The notes beneath the pieces are model-generated. The model ran no database searches and was not told the origin of the DNA. It saw only the letters and a program-made list of their open reading frames with translations. A stretch of DNA of 64,000 nucleotides from Apoda limacodes. Lineage: Eukaryota > Arthropoda > Insecta > Lepidoptera > Limacodidae. The stretch spans positions 4,714,501-4,778,500 of the forward strand of contig OX291543.1 in assembly GCA_946406115.1 (NCBI GenBank). Reading direction: 5' to 3'. Of this stretch, positions 23,330-33,423 are shown piece after piece (within the stretch, counting starts at the first letter, position 1; every line of letters starts with the position of its first letter). The position numbers and the translations under genes were made by a program.

Positions 23330-23405
23330 TTTTGTGTGTGTAAATTACGTAAATGGTGGTAGGTACGGAACCCTCGGTGCGCGAGTCCAACTCGCACATG
23401 GCCGC
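23330..23405 (+). repeat. SINE-like repeat end
   Basis: GGTACGGAACCCTCGGTGCG followed by CGAGTCCAACTCGCAC matches (inverted) the units at 43556-43670. A short dispersed repeat end. Confidence 0.5.
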
Positions 23406-23670
23406 ACTACAGTTGTTAGGTATGAAAAGATGATGTAGGTTGAACAGATGTCGATGGCAAAAAATTATCTGGAAATTGTGGGAATTTTATTTTTTGCGTT
23501 AATTTCTGGGTCAAGTCCTTTTCACCGTCAAGCTTTTCTTTATATTTTCTATATAATGTACTGGTATATCTGTACGGTCTCTTTTCTTTATCCATGACGG
23601 TGGTGCCGCAATCACGTCTATAATATGGTGGTTTGCAAATGAAAAATGTTAATGTAAAGAACGAGACAAC

Positions 23671-23676
23671 CTCGCT
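23671..23676 (+). repeat. Polinton target-site duplication, left (CTCGCT)
   Basis: CTCGCT immediately precedes the element; the same six bases immediately follow its right end (40858-40863). Six base pairs is the duplication length made by Polinton integrases. Confidence 0.85.
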
Positions 23677-23820
23677 AATAGGTGTTTATTGGGCATTCTA
23701 GCTCAATTGGAGCAGTGAAGATGCGCCAGCCAGGAATTTATTACGTGCATCTGCGCTGCGGAAAGTGAGCCAGAATGCCCAATAAACATTTTGAAATTGA
23801 TTACTTAAAGTTTTCAATTC
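23677..23820 (+). repeat. Left terminal inverted repeat of the Polinton
   Basis: The outer 46 bp pair with 40812-40857. A second block, ACGTGCATCTGCGCTGCGGA to about 23815, pairs with 40665-40740. Within this end, 23683-23705 and 23766-23788 are inverted copies of each other (22 of 23 bases), so the terminus itself can fold into a hairpin. Confidence 0.85.
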
Positions 23821-24176
23821 GGGTGATGTAAACGACACGAAATAGTTTTTTAAATAACCACAGCGAATGATTAATTTACTAATAAAAACTTACCAATAAA
23901 TATTTTTCATGACTTCCACTTGCACACTATTACACTAGATTTTGTTTAAATTAGGATTTATGACATTTAGATAAACATTTGTAATTAGTTTAATTCTTGA
24001 AAATATATGTCTGAAGATAAACAAGATAAATAGAAAAACAACTAAATGGAATTGAACCATTTTGTTCTATGTAAGATCCTATCGTTTACTGCAATGACAA
24101 AGGAAAACATGTGCTCCGAGCAGATCGGACTCCTATTTTACAGGAAAGAGAAAAGTTTTAACATAGATTAGATACA

Positions 24177-24728
24177 GACCAACCTTCTTCTAGCTCTATG
24201 CACAAGGTGTTTAGGCCGTATTTTTCAAAACAAGGCAACAGGAAAGGATAACGTACTTGACATGACCAACCTTCTTCTAGCTCTATGCACAAGGCGTTTA
24301 GGCCGTATCGTGCCGTATTAGGATATAGGAGAGAAAATATGTTTTGACACAGATACAGACAAACCTTCTACTAGCTCTATGCACAAGGCGTTTAGACCAT
24401 ATTTTTCAAAACAAGGCAACAGGAAAGGATAACGTACTTGACATGACCAACCTTCTTCTAGCTCTATGCACAAGGTGTTTAGGCCGTATCGTTCCGTATT
24501 AGGATATAGGAGAGAAAATATGTTTTGACACAGATACAGACGAACCTTCTACTAGCTCTATGCACAAGGCGTTTACGTCATATTTTTCAAAACAAGGCAT
24601 CAGGAAAGGATAACGTACTTGACATCGCCAACCTTCTAGCTCTATGCACAAGGTGTTTAGGCTGTATCGTTCCGTTTTAGGATACAGGGAGGGATAACTT
24701 AACACACTAATCTTATCTAACTCTAAGC
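24177..24728 (+). repeat. Subterminal tandem array, about 181-bp composite unit x3
   Basis: Each composite unit has two half-units that both contain an ACC(A)ACCTTCT-(A/T)CTAGCTCTATGCACAAGG core, one followed by TTTTTCAAAACAAGGCAACAG and the other by GTATCGTTCCGTATTAGGAT. Unit starts are near 24177, 24358 and 24540. A single inverted copy of the core is present near the right end (about 40592-40640), so the array is an expansion of an original subterminal repeat. An incidental minus-strand frame through it (24499-24732) is not treated as a gene. Confidence 0.85.
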
Positions 24729-24729
24729 A

Positions 24730-26400
24730 CATGATTTTTAAAGTTAAAACTTTCGTTATCGCAGTAAACGATATGATCTATTATTACACAGGCTTCTTCT
24801 AAAACAGAACAAATTAAACTCCAAAATTTTATCTACATATCTTAAATCAGATTTAGATGTTTTTTACTAAACATGTAATTTTATATATAATAAAATGACG
24901 TACGCACATATTAGAACAATTGTTTGAAATGAAAACTGTTCCCATAAATCAGGCGCTTCACCATTAACACTGTCGATCAAACATCTTAATCGGTCAGCGA
25001 TAACGAAAGATACTTTCGTTACACAGTGTTTTTAAAATCAAACTGACGTTTAGTTTTTTACAAAAGGTTATAGCAAATAGGACAAGTCTTAAAATATCTT
25101 TAACCATAATTAACTTTAATTGTAAAAATATAAATGAAGAATGCAGAAAGATTTTTTAAAATGAAAGTTATGCTTTTGTACATAATGTTTGTTTAAGTTT
25201 TAATTTTTTTTAATCTAATGAAACCTTAAGCCTGAATATATGTAAAATTTCACTAATAATTTTGATCAACACTCGATTTCATAAAAGTTTTCGTGGTAAG
25301 TCCCCAGTTTTATTGCATATCCAACAAAACGTGACTGCTGCGCAGCGTAAACCAAGTAGCTACCTATTCTACAAATCTTATGGAAAGAAACATTAATGCG
25401 GCTTTTCTTTGTGTTACGATATCTAAGCGGCATAATCTGCTCTGGGTTCCTTACGTACCTGTTTAATTATTTATGGTTTAGTTTTGTTATTTCTATTGGG
25501 TACTATATACTTAGAGCAAAATAATATGATTAAGAAAACAAACATAAACTTTTAAGCGAGCCTTTTGAGGTTTAAAAATTAAAAAACTATAAGTAATTAA
25601 GGTAATTGAAAAATATATATTCGAGTAGGTAACTTGTTTTAACATTAAAGCACAAGACATTATTAGTTTTACCTTTATCTTATTTTTCCTTACAAACATA
25701 AATAAGGTATGCCAAAACAATTAATTATAACATATAAGTAATTTATATTCGCGGACACTGAGTAGAACCATTCTTATATTCAACATTGAACCCCAAACCA
25801 AATAGCGGCATATTCTTTGTACTTCATATTTCTGTTATGAATGTAAAATAAAATAGTAATTAAATATATTTATTCTTCAATCTTTTCTATGGGAATGCCG
25901 TTTTGCTGACTTGAAACAATTTAAGGGGTAGAAAACCTAATTGGTATATTATAAATTTAGATGACTTAACAATATATTTGTACTAAACACGTTTAACAGT
26001 AAGCGTATAAAACTTGAATAATCTTTATTTAGTATGAACGTAAATACCTGTTTATAATAATATAAGTTTGGTTAACCTAAGTGTAGGTTATAGTACTTTA
26101 TTGTAGGTTAAACTACAATTTATGTTACTTGACTCTTGAACTAAGAAAACCAAGGTCTTTTCTTATGGAGTCTAATTTGCTCTCGCTCGGTGTCAGCTGA
26201 TTATGTAGGGTACCAGTGTGTACGATTTAATTTCTTCTGATTATAGTTAACTGTAATAAAAGGTTGCAGATCTCTGACTTTTCCCTTTTTAAGCCTTATT
26301 TTCCGGTTAAAAATATACACAATTTCCAACACTCTTGGGTGTGAATAAGTGCTGCTAAACAACCAAGCTGTGAAGCTGATATTGGTGAACTTCTAATTTT
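24730..26400. other. AT-rich Polinton segment without recognised genes
   Basis: No frame longer than about 70 codons; a 69-codon minus frame at 25511-25720 is Ile/Phe/Lys-rich and looks like chance. The stretch just before 26430 may contain the promoter of the spliced gene that follows. Confidence 0.5.
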
Positions 26401-26428
26401 CAAGCTGAGGATCAAAGCATCAAAAATT

Positions 26429-27950
26429 ATGTTCGTAAGTTTTAACTTTGAAGTTATCTGTGTGTTTGTTTAATTATTTATATTAAATTAAAGTTTTAAA
26501 CTTAGTATTATCTGTACATAAATCTGTAATGTTAATTTTATAACAGGCTTTTATTTAACTCTGTGAAATCCATCTTGTTTCGAGATGATTATGATCTACA
26601 TTACTCTATGGCTTAACGTTCTGAAACATGAAAGAAAAGACTAACGATGTAAAGCAGCAGCGTAGGTCAAAATCATCTCGAAATCATATGATTTGTTCGT
26701 AATTGAATAAAGGCCCTGTTCTTGTTACTTTTCTAAATAATGCGAATCAATTTTAGGTAAATACGTCTGTAAATATAATGAGAAGTCAAGATCTTTCTAA
26801 CTACTATATTGTTACAGGTCGGAGTTTGAATTCAAACAGAAGAGGAAGGTTGGAAAAGAGGGAACCACCTGCTTTTCCTTTTCCGATTCAGACGACGGCG
26901 AGACTAGGTTAGTTTAATATGGAAAACTCAATTATTTTTGTTGAAAAATGTAATTTACATAAATCTTTTTATAACTCCCAAAGCTGACCTCAGAATTTCT
27001 AGTTTTGTCATATCTCCCATACAACACACCCTCCATAATCCGAATCTAGATACTTTGGGACACTTGATATAAACACTCCTACCAACTATTCCTACCTATT
27101 TAATCCGAACTTATCTTACTTGCCTTGTTGACTGCACACTTTTTTTTTTGTATTATGTTCGGATTAAAGACGTAATTAGTAAAAGTGTTTATATCAAGTG
27201 TCCAAAGTATCTAGATTCGGATTGTTGAAGGTGTGTTGTAAGAGATTAATTTTGTCTTACGCTTTTAATAGTTTCATTACTTATTAAGTTCACTGTATTC
27301 AAATTAAATACCAAACCCTAATGATTAAAGGGGATAGTAAAGCCATTGTTTTTATAACATAAGAATACTGAGGCCTATTTATTACTGGTAGTATTAAGAA
27401 TACTGTACGTGCAGTACATAATTTCTTTATGGAAATAAATATTGACTTCTTATATTGATTTTTGATACACAGGATCGAAGCAAGTTCTGTTAAGGCAGAG
27501 CCAAAAGTAAAAAAACCGCGCAAGAAAGTGGAAGGGAAGGCGCGAGGAACTGTGACTGCATCGCTGAGCGCTCATTGTCCGCAATCATCACGAAAACGGT
27601 CCTCGAGCTACAGACTCCTGTCTTCGGACAGTGAAGACGAACTTGAAGCTTCTCGGTCTGCTCGTGCTGCCGCTCAGCAGGGGCTTACGTCGTCTCTGAC
27701 CCGGCGAGTGGCGGATGGTGTGCTGCGTCGGACCGCGGAACTCGACGGCGATACTTTCATCGAGCTGAGAGTTTACAACACCAAAGACGTTATCGCTGCT
27801 ACTGGGTGGAAAGAGCGTTTGGAGAAAGCCCAAGTTGCGTTACGCTTTCAAGCGTCGTCATCCGATTTGGAGGTACTAAGAATTTTTCTCAGAAAAGCAA
27901 AGCTAAAGTTTGTCCAAGAAGGCAAGTTTTACTCCAATAAAAAAGAATGA
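26429..27950 (+). CDS. Spliced cargo gene of unknown function in the Polinton
   Basis: Exon 3 (27473-27950) is an open frame of good coding quality ending in TGA. Exon 2 (about 26818-26907) is flanked by TTGTTACAG and AG/GTTAGT, and its frame joins exon 3 without a stop. A first exon may end at ATGTTC/GTAAGT (ATG at 26429); it joins in frame if an AG seven bases into exon 2 (26823-26824) is used, giving about 188 codons. The protein has two acidic Ser/Asp patches (FSFSDSDDGETR and LLSSDSEDELEASRSARAAA), a basic stretch (KAEPKVKKPRKKVEGKARG) and a charged C-terminal part (FIELRVYNTKDVIAATGW, LRIFLRKAKLKFVQEGKF). Exon 3 is clearly GC-richer than the other Polinton genes, suggesting capture from a host genome. 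No family recognised; splicing is inferred. Confidence 0.5.
27022..27238. mobile_element. MITE with about 95-bp inverted termini, TA-flanked
   Basis: Begins CAACACACCCTCCATAATCC and ends as its near inverse (GATTGTTGAAGGTGTGTTG), with CCGAATCTAGATACTTTGG, CACTTGATATAAACACT and TTTAATCCGAAC mirrored in both arms. It is flanked by TA on each side (27020-27021 and 27239-27240), the duplication typical of Tc1/mariner-type elements. It lies in the intron between exons 2 and 3 of the spliced cargo gene, so it inserted inside the Polinton. Confidence 0.8.
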
Positions 27951-27959
27951 AACTTTTGT

Positions 27960-28290
27960 AAACTAGCTCCTAAATTTTTTTTATTAGTAATAATAAAGTA
28001 ACTAAATAGGTAGATACTGTACTTAGTTTTTTTTATCATACAAATAATTTTAGTAACATATGAAGTATAATTTTGATTACATATAATACGAGATAAATAT
28101 TACTAATTTTTTCCTGGGATAAAAAGTAGATAACCTAAATTAGTCATTTTATTAACAACTTCCTTAGTGTGCTTAAAATACGAATACTTTTTTTAAATTT
28201 GGTTTTTTTTGTTTATAGAAATTTAGATTTTCCGACAGTAAATATATGACCACATTGACAACTCCTAAGAGCCATACTACTGATCTATGT
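27960..28290. other. AT-rich spacer before PolB
   Basis: No coding sequence recognised. 'TAATAATAAAGTAAC' just after the cargo gene stop includes AATAAA (27991-27996), a plausible polyadenylation signal for that gene. Confidence 0.4.
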
Positions 28291-28294
28291 AAAT

Positions 28295-31200
28295 ATGAGT
28301 AAAAAAGTTTTTTGTACTGTTTGCGAACAAGATGTTTCGAGTAGGATATTTTCTGCCCATCTTCGTAGTAATATTCATAAGAATAATAGCGCTATTGAGA
28401 TCAATGAATGTGTAGAAAAAATTAGTTCAGCATTTAGAAACCGTATTTCTAGTTACAGGGTGCATTGCCCCACTAGCAATGCCTCGAGGTCGCCATCAAG
28501 TAACAGCTCAGCAAATTCATATCTGCTTACACCTCACACGTTCTTATCTCGAATACCTTTGCGTCGTGCTGTTCGACAGCGTATCGATGTTAAATTAGCA
28601 CAACATGTTAATTTAAAAGTAAATTTTGAATTTTTTGGAGAGTTCATTTTACCGAAAAATGGCTATATTGAAATTAAATCTTTTGCAACAGAAAATGTAA
28701 TTATTCATCAAAATTACAATTTTAACCACTTGTATTCTGATCTTGTGTCAAAAATAAACAAAAAAATTAGCGAATTCCAAGAGAAGGACAGTGGGTGGTC
28801 ATTTTTAAAAAGCCTGTATTTAGAAATTAATTTAAATCGGTATTCACCTTAAAGAGCTTCGAGTTTTATTGAATTGCCAAAATATGTAAAAAATAAAAAA
28901 GCTTGTATTAATGTAAAAAATAACGATAATTTTTGTTTTTTGTGGAGTATAATTGCAGCATTGTTCCCAGCTAAATCAAACGCAGACAGAACTACGTCTT
29001 ATCCTCACTTCGAAGATGTACTTAACACCAAAAATATGGCATTTCCGGCGACATTCTCGGACATTAAAATATTTGAAAAAAATAATCACAGAATTAGTAT
29101 CAACGTTTACGGCTTGAATTCCAATAATAAAATAATTGGACCATTGTATAGAACAACACATAGAAAAAAGCGTCATGTCAATCTTCTATTCTTGCAAAAT
29201 AAGTCCCGCAGTCATTACTGTCTAATTAAAAACTTGGAACGATTGGTTAGATCCCAAACTACTAAACATCATGGGAAAATTTTTTTTTGTGATGACTGCT
29301 TGCTTTTTTTTAATTGTAAAACTAATTTTGATGAGCATGTATGTGGAGGGGTATCGACCAAATTGCCTAATAAAGGCTCAATTTTACAGTTTACGCATTT
29401 TGAGCGTATGCAAGACGTACCCTTTGTCATTTATGCAGATTTCGAATGTTTTTTAGAACCATGCCAAACAAATCAAACTTTACGTCAGACTTGCAAAAAC
29501 ATGTTCCTGCCGCGTTTGGTTATTACATTGTATGCTCGTACGATACTTCTTTAAATAAATATGTGTCATATCGGGGTCCAAACTGTGTTGAGAAATTTAT
29601 AGAATATCTTCAACGCGACGTTCTAAAGATATATAAAATTTTGAAAAATCCTGTGCCATTGATATTTACCGAAAATAATTTAAAAGATTTCACTAATGCC
29701 AGAGACTGTTCTATTTGCTCCCAATTGTTATTTGATGATAAAGTAAGAGATCATGACCACCTAACAGGCAAATATAGGGGTGCCGCACATTCTTACTGCA
29801 ATATACATTTCCAATTACCAAAATTCATTCCAGTGTTTTTTCACAACCTTTCAGGCTACGATGCACATTTATTTATACGTGAGCTGGGAGATATTCGTGG
29901 CAAAATAAAAGTTATAGCTAAAACTAAAGAAAATTATATTTCATTTACAAAGTTTTTTTTCAACCGAAGAAGGAAGCTTTGTTCCAGTCCGTTTTGTAGA
30001 TTCATTTAAATTTTTAGGAGCTAGTTTACAAAAGTTAGCGGAAAATTTAATTACCAAAGACTTGGTCAACTTGTCTAAGTTTTTTACGAATAAAACAAAG
30101 TTTAAATTGTTGAGACGCAAAGGAGTATATCCGTATGAATATATGAAAAGCTGGAAATCGTATGACGAAACTAACTTACCGTCCTATGAAGATTTTTTTA
30201 GTACACTAACAAATCAAAATATCTCTAAAGAGGACTATAATCACGCCCTTAAGGTTTGGAATACGTTTAAGATTCAAAATTTAGGGAAATACACAGATCT
30301 GTACCTACTTACGGATATTTTATTATTAGCCGATGTTTTTCAAAAATTTCGAGCTACTTGTAGGTTAAATTTCGAAGTCGATGCTGCTTATTATTTGACA
30401 GCTCCTGCTTTGAGCTGGGACAGCATGTTATTAAAAACTAATATTAAATTAGAACTTATTAATGATCTAGAAATCATTCGAATGCTTCAAAAAGGAATAC
30501 GGGGAGGAGTATGCTTATGTTCTACGCGGTTCGCAAAAGCCAACAATAAGTATTTAAATAATTATAACCCTGCTGAACCTGAGAAGTACCTTATTTATAT
30601 TGATTGTAACAATTTATATGGTTACGCTATGTGCGCATACTTACCATATTCTGATTTTAGACTATTAGAGAGACGAGAAATCGATGAATTAAACGTTTGC
30701 AAAATACCAGACGAAAACGAATATGGGTACATTTTAGAAGTAGATATCGAATATCCAGAAGAACTTCATGATTCACACAATGATTTACCGTTCTGTCCTC
30801 AAAAATGTGTTCCACCCGGTTCAAAAACATCAAAATTGATTCCTAATTTATACGACAAATTTTTTTACGTTATTCATTACGTCCATTTGAAACTGTGTTT
30901 AAAAGCGGGACTTAAGTTGACTACCGTGCATCGAGTAATAAAATTCAAACAAAGCCCTTATCTAAAAGACTATATTGACCTAAACACTAAACTAAGGCAA
31001 CAAGCTAAATCTGTATTTGAACAAGACTTTTTCAAACTAATGAATAACAGCATATTTGGAAAAACTTTGGAAAACACAGAGAATAGATTAGACGTTAAAA
31101 TAGTAAATCAATGGAGTGATGATAAAAACAAGACAAAAAAAAATTACTGTGCAGAGCAGTTAATATCTAGACCTAACTTTCATAGTTCAACTACATTTAC

Positions 31201-31840
31201 CGAAAATTGTGTAGCTGTTCAATTGAAACCAGAAAAAGTAGTCCTTGATAAACCTATATACATAGGTTTCACTGTCTTAGAACTATCCAAAAGCCATATG
31301 TATAATTTTCACTATACTATTATGAAACCTTTTTACGGCTCTAATTTAAAAATGTGTTATACCGATACTGATAGTTTTTTATATTCAATAGAAACAAAAG
31401 ACTTCTATAAGCATTTAAAGCTAAATTTAAAGCACTATTTTGATACAAGTAACTACTCGGAGCCAAATAAATATCAAATTGAACGCGTCAACAAAAAAGT
31501 GCCAGGTTTGTTTAAAGATGAATTAGGAGGTCAAAATATTGTAGAGTTTGTTGGGTTGCGATCTAAGTTATATTGTATTAGAACGGAATCGTGCGAAATA
31601 AAAAAGGCTAAAGGTGTTCAAAAATATGTTTTAAATGGTGTTCATTTCAATGACTATTATAAGTCTTTGAAGAAAAAAGACAAAATTCTACGAAGAAAAA
31701 ATGTTTTTTTTAAGTCTCTTAAACATGAAATATTTACAAGATCTGTTAACAAAGTAGCTTTGTCTTCCAATGACGAAAAACGTCGAATAATGGAAGAAAA
31801 CATAAAAACGTTTGCTTGGGGACATTGCTCATTTTTCTGA
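28295..31840 (+). pseudogene. pPolB: Polinton protein-primed DNA polymerase B, interrupted
   Basis: Family-B polymerase that replicates the element. The ATG at 28295 opens a frame with a C2H2 finger (C7, C10, H22, H28), then the N-terminal domain; a TAA at 28850-28852 cuts it, but the same frame continues (ELPKYV, VKNNDNFCFLW). Exo I is YADFECF (about 29433-29453). A one-base shift near 29465-29490 moves to the next frame, which holds a Cys/His endonuclease VII-like insert (CSICSQL, VRDHDHLTGKYRGAAH) and Exo II (FHNLSGYDAH). A second shift lies in an 8-T run at 29953-29960. The rest (30062-31840) has Exo III (YTDLYLLTDILLLADVF), motif A (YIDCNNLYG), motif B (KLMNNSIFGK) and motif C (YTDTDS, 31358-31375), ending in the usual AWGH tail. 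All catalytic motifs survive; only the frame is broken. Confidence 0.92.
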
Positions 31841-31857
31841 ATATCACTGTTGCGAAG

Positions 31858-32373
31858 ATGGCAGAAAGTTATTTAACCGATATTATTATTTCAAAACATA
31901 ATTATGTATATTCAAATAATATTTATATAACTACAGGATTATGGGCAGTCAATAATTTTTTACCACAAATTCATATCCTTGTCAATAGCGAGAATTATGA
32001 TTTATTTATTACTACTAAGGAATGGCACAGAATTTACATTGAATTCAACTCGAAATGTATAGACAACATGACTATTCTATACCAACTTCTTTTTTGTGAA
32101 AAACGTTGTCCTGAAAATGTGATTTCTTTAATTTGTGGTGCTCTTAGTACATTTTGTCATTGTGTAGAATTAAGATTAAACTATTTACTTAAGCATGACT
32201 ATGTAATAGTTAGTCATTTTGTACTACATAATTTAGCTTGTTATAATACCCTAACTGTCAGTCAAATTGAAATGGTACTTCATTTTTATAAAAGTAAATC
32301 TAACGTTTTAGCTGTGCAAGAACTTTTACTTTTTGGTAGTTCATATTTTTATAACTATTTGACTTGTTGTTAA
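31858..32373 (+). CDS. Polinton ORF of unknown function downstream of PolB
   Basis: A 171-codon frame beginning at ATGGCAGAAAG, 15 nt after the PolB stop region, in the same orientation; the open frame extends upstream into the PolB end but this ATG is the first after it. The protein is mostly helical-looking, rich in Leu, Ile, Tyr and Cys (WAVNNFLPQIHILVN, CGALSTFCHCVELRLNYLL, QELLLFGSSYFYNYLTCC), with no signal peptide or catalytic motif I can name. It is followed by an AATAAA at 32425-32430, so it probably shares the polymerase transcript or has its own. Presence next to PolB in a compact element argues for a real gene. No family recognised. Confidence 0.6.
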   Translation: MAESYLTDIIISKHNYVYSNNIYITTGLWAVNNFLPQIHILVNSENYDLFITTKEWHRIYIEFNSKCIDNMTILYQLLFCEKRCPENVISLICGALSTFCHCVELRLNYLLKHDYVIVSHFVLHNLACYNTLTVSQIEMVLHFYKSKSNVLAVQELLLFGSSYFYNYLTCC

Positions 32374-32784
32374 TTTTTTTTGGATTTTGTGTTTTTTATA
32401 ATTTTGTGATTTTTTTATAATAACAATAAAATGTACCTATTTGAAAATGTTGTTTTATTAATCTAAGTCCAACTTTAGTGTCAACCTTTAGATAAAGAAT
32501 GTTGGTTGATATAATTAGCATTTGTGACAGACAGACAAACAAAAAAACTTTAACTATTTTATTACGAACGTTAGAAAAGATAATTTATGCTGATTCAGAT
32601 ACATTTCGATATTCAAGATGTCTTCGGTGTAGGCAGCCGGTCATACGATATCTAACATACATGAACCAACAAGTTTTTATTTGAAACCTGTATGACGCAA
32701 ACAGATTGTTGCATTATATGAAAAATAAATCACATAATTAAAAGGTGTCGATTCGTTAACACGTCTTTATTATAATTTTAAAAT
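32374..32784. other. Spacer with polyadenylation signal
   Basis: Holds AATAAA at 32425-32430 after the preceding gene. A short frame at 32499-32684 (61 codons) has no recognisable features. Confidence 0.4.
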
Positions 32785-33018
32785 ATGTCTAATTACCAAA
32801 AGGCAAATTATATCGCTTTTTCAGTAGGCAAAGTTTTAAAGTATGTGGTCAAAATCGAAATTAGTCAATTAACAGAACTACCAAACGTTGTGGAAAGCAG
32901 AACAATTGTTAAAACAAGTTATCATGCAGAAAGTGAAAATGACCCAGTGATGAATTCTGTACTGCATTCCCTTTTCCTTATTTCGACAGAGTTGGGAAAA
33001 CAAACTGAGAAAATTTAA
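32785..33018 (+). CDS. Small Polinton ORF of unknown function, possibly spliced
   Basis: A 77-codon frame from ATGTCTAATTACC, charged and non-repetitive (KVLKYVVKIEISQLTELPN, KTSYHAESENDPVMNSV). Directly after its stop there is a good donor (GCAGAG/GTATGT, 33028-33034) and, 74 nt on, a pyrimidine-rich acceptor (TTGTCTTTCAG). The sequence after the acceptor reads, in one frame, a Ser/Arg/Gly-rich peptide (SSSSRGRGFLRGD). A one-base change would join the frames, so the gene may be a frameshifted two-exon gene. A polyadenylation signal AATAAA lies at 33203-33208. No family recognised. Confidence 0.45.
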   Translation: MSNYQKANYIAFSVGKVLKYVVKIEISQLTELPNVVESRTIVKTSYHAESENDPVMNSVLHSLFLISTELGKQTEKI

Positions 33019-33199
33019 TGAGCAGAGGTATGTATAAACTTTCCTATTTTTGCTTTTACTTTCAAAATTTACAGAAAATCTAATTATTTTCCTTGTCTTT
33101 CAGATATACCTGAGGCAAAGAATATCAGTAGCAGTAGCAGAGGAAGAGGTTTCCTCCGTGGAGATTTCATTCAAAACTTATTTCTCTTTTTTTTGTATT

Positions 33200-33300
33200 G
33201 TAAATAAACGATTTTGTCATGTACAAACATAAAGATATGTAATGTCTCTTTAGGAATAGAAATTAAATAAAAAATGTTTTATTGTTATAACATTTATTGA
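33200..33300. terminator. Convergent polyadenylation region in the Polinton
   Basis: AATAAA on the plus strand at 33203-33208 ends the rightward transcripts; the inverse TTTATT at 33293-33298 can serve the leftward capsid-module transcripts, whose last stop is at 33424. The two gene blocks meet tail to tail here. Confidence 0.5.
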
Positions 33301-33423
33301 ATTTTCTTAATAAAAATACTTAAACTTAGTTAAGCAAAATACTTATACTTAGTTAATATATTTTAATACTTAATACTTATATTATACATTTGTACACAAA
33401 TGAAAAAACTAAACTATTATATT

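Noticed and set aside
23677..23690. Element start at AGGTGTTT (three bases inward, 23680)
   Set aside because: With that boundary no target duplication is found; taking AATAGG/AGTAGG as the first bases gives perfect CTCGCT copies.
24177..24728. CRISPR-like regular array
   Set aside because: Units are about 181 bp without spacers, lie inside a eukaryotic Polinton terminus, and recur inverted at the other end.
25511..25720. 69-codon hydrophobic minus frame in the Polinton
   Set aside because: AT-driven composition, no neighbours in that orientation, no start context.
27588..27833. 81-codon minus-strand frame
   Set aside because: Antisense shadow of the GC-rich exon 3 of the cargo gene.
31816..31857. 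Upstream start for the ORF after PolB
   Set aside because: The frame overlaps the end of PolB; the ATG at 31858 is the first start outside the polymerase.
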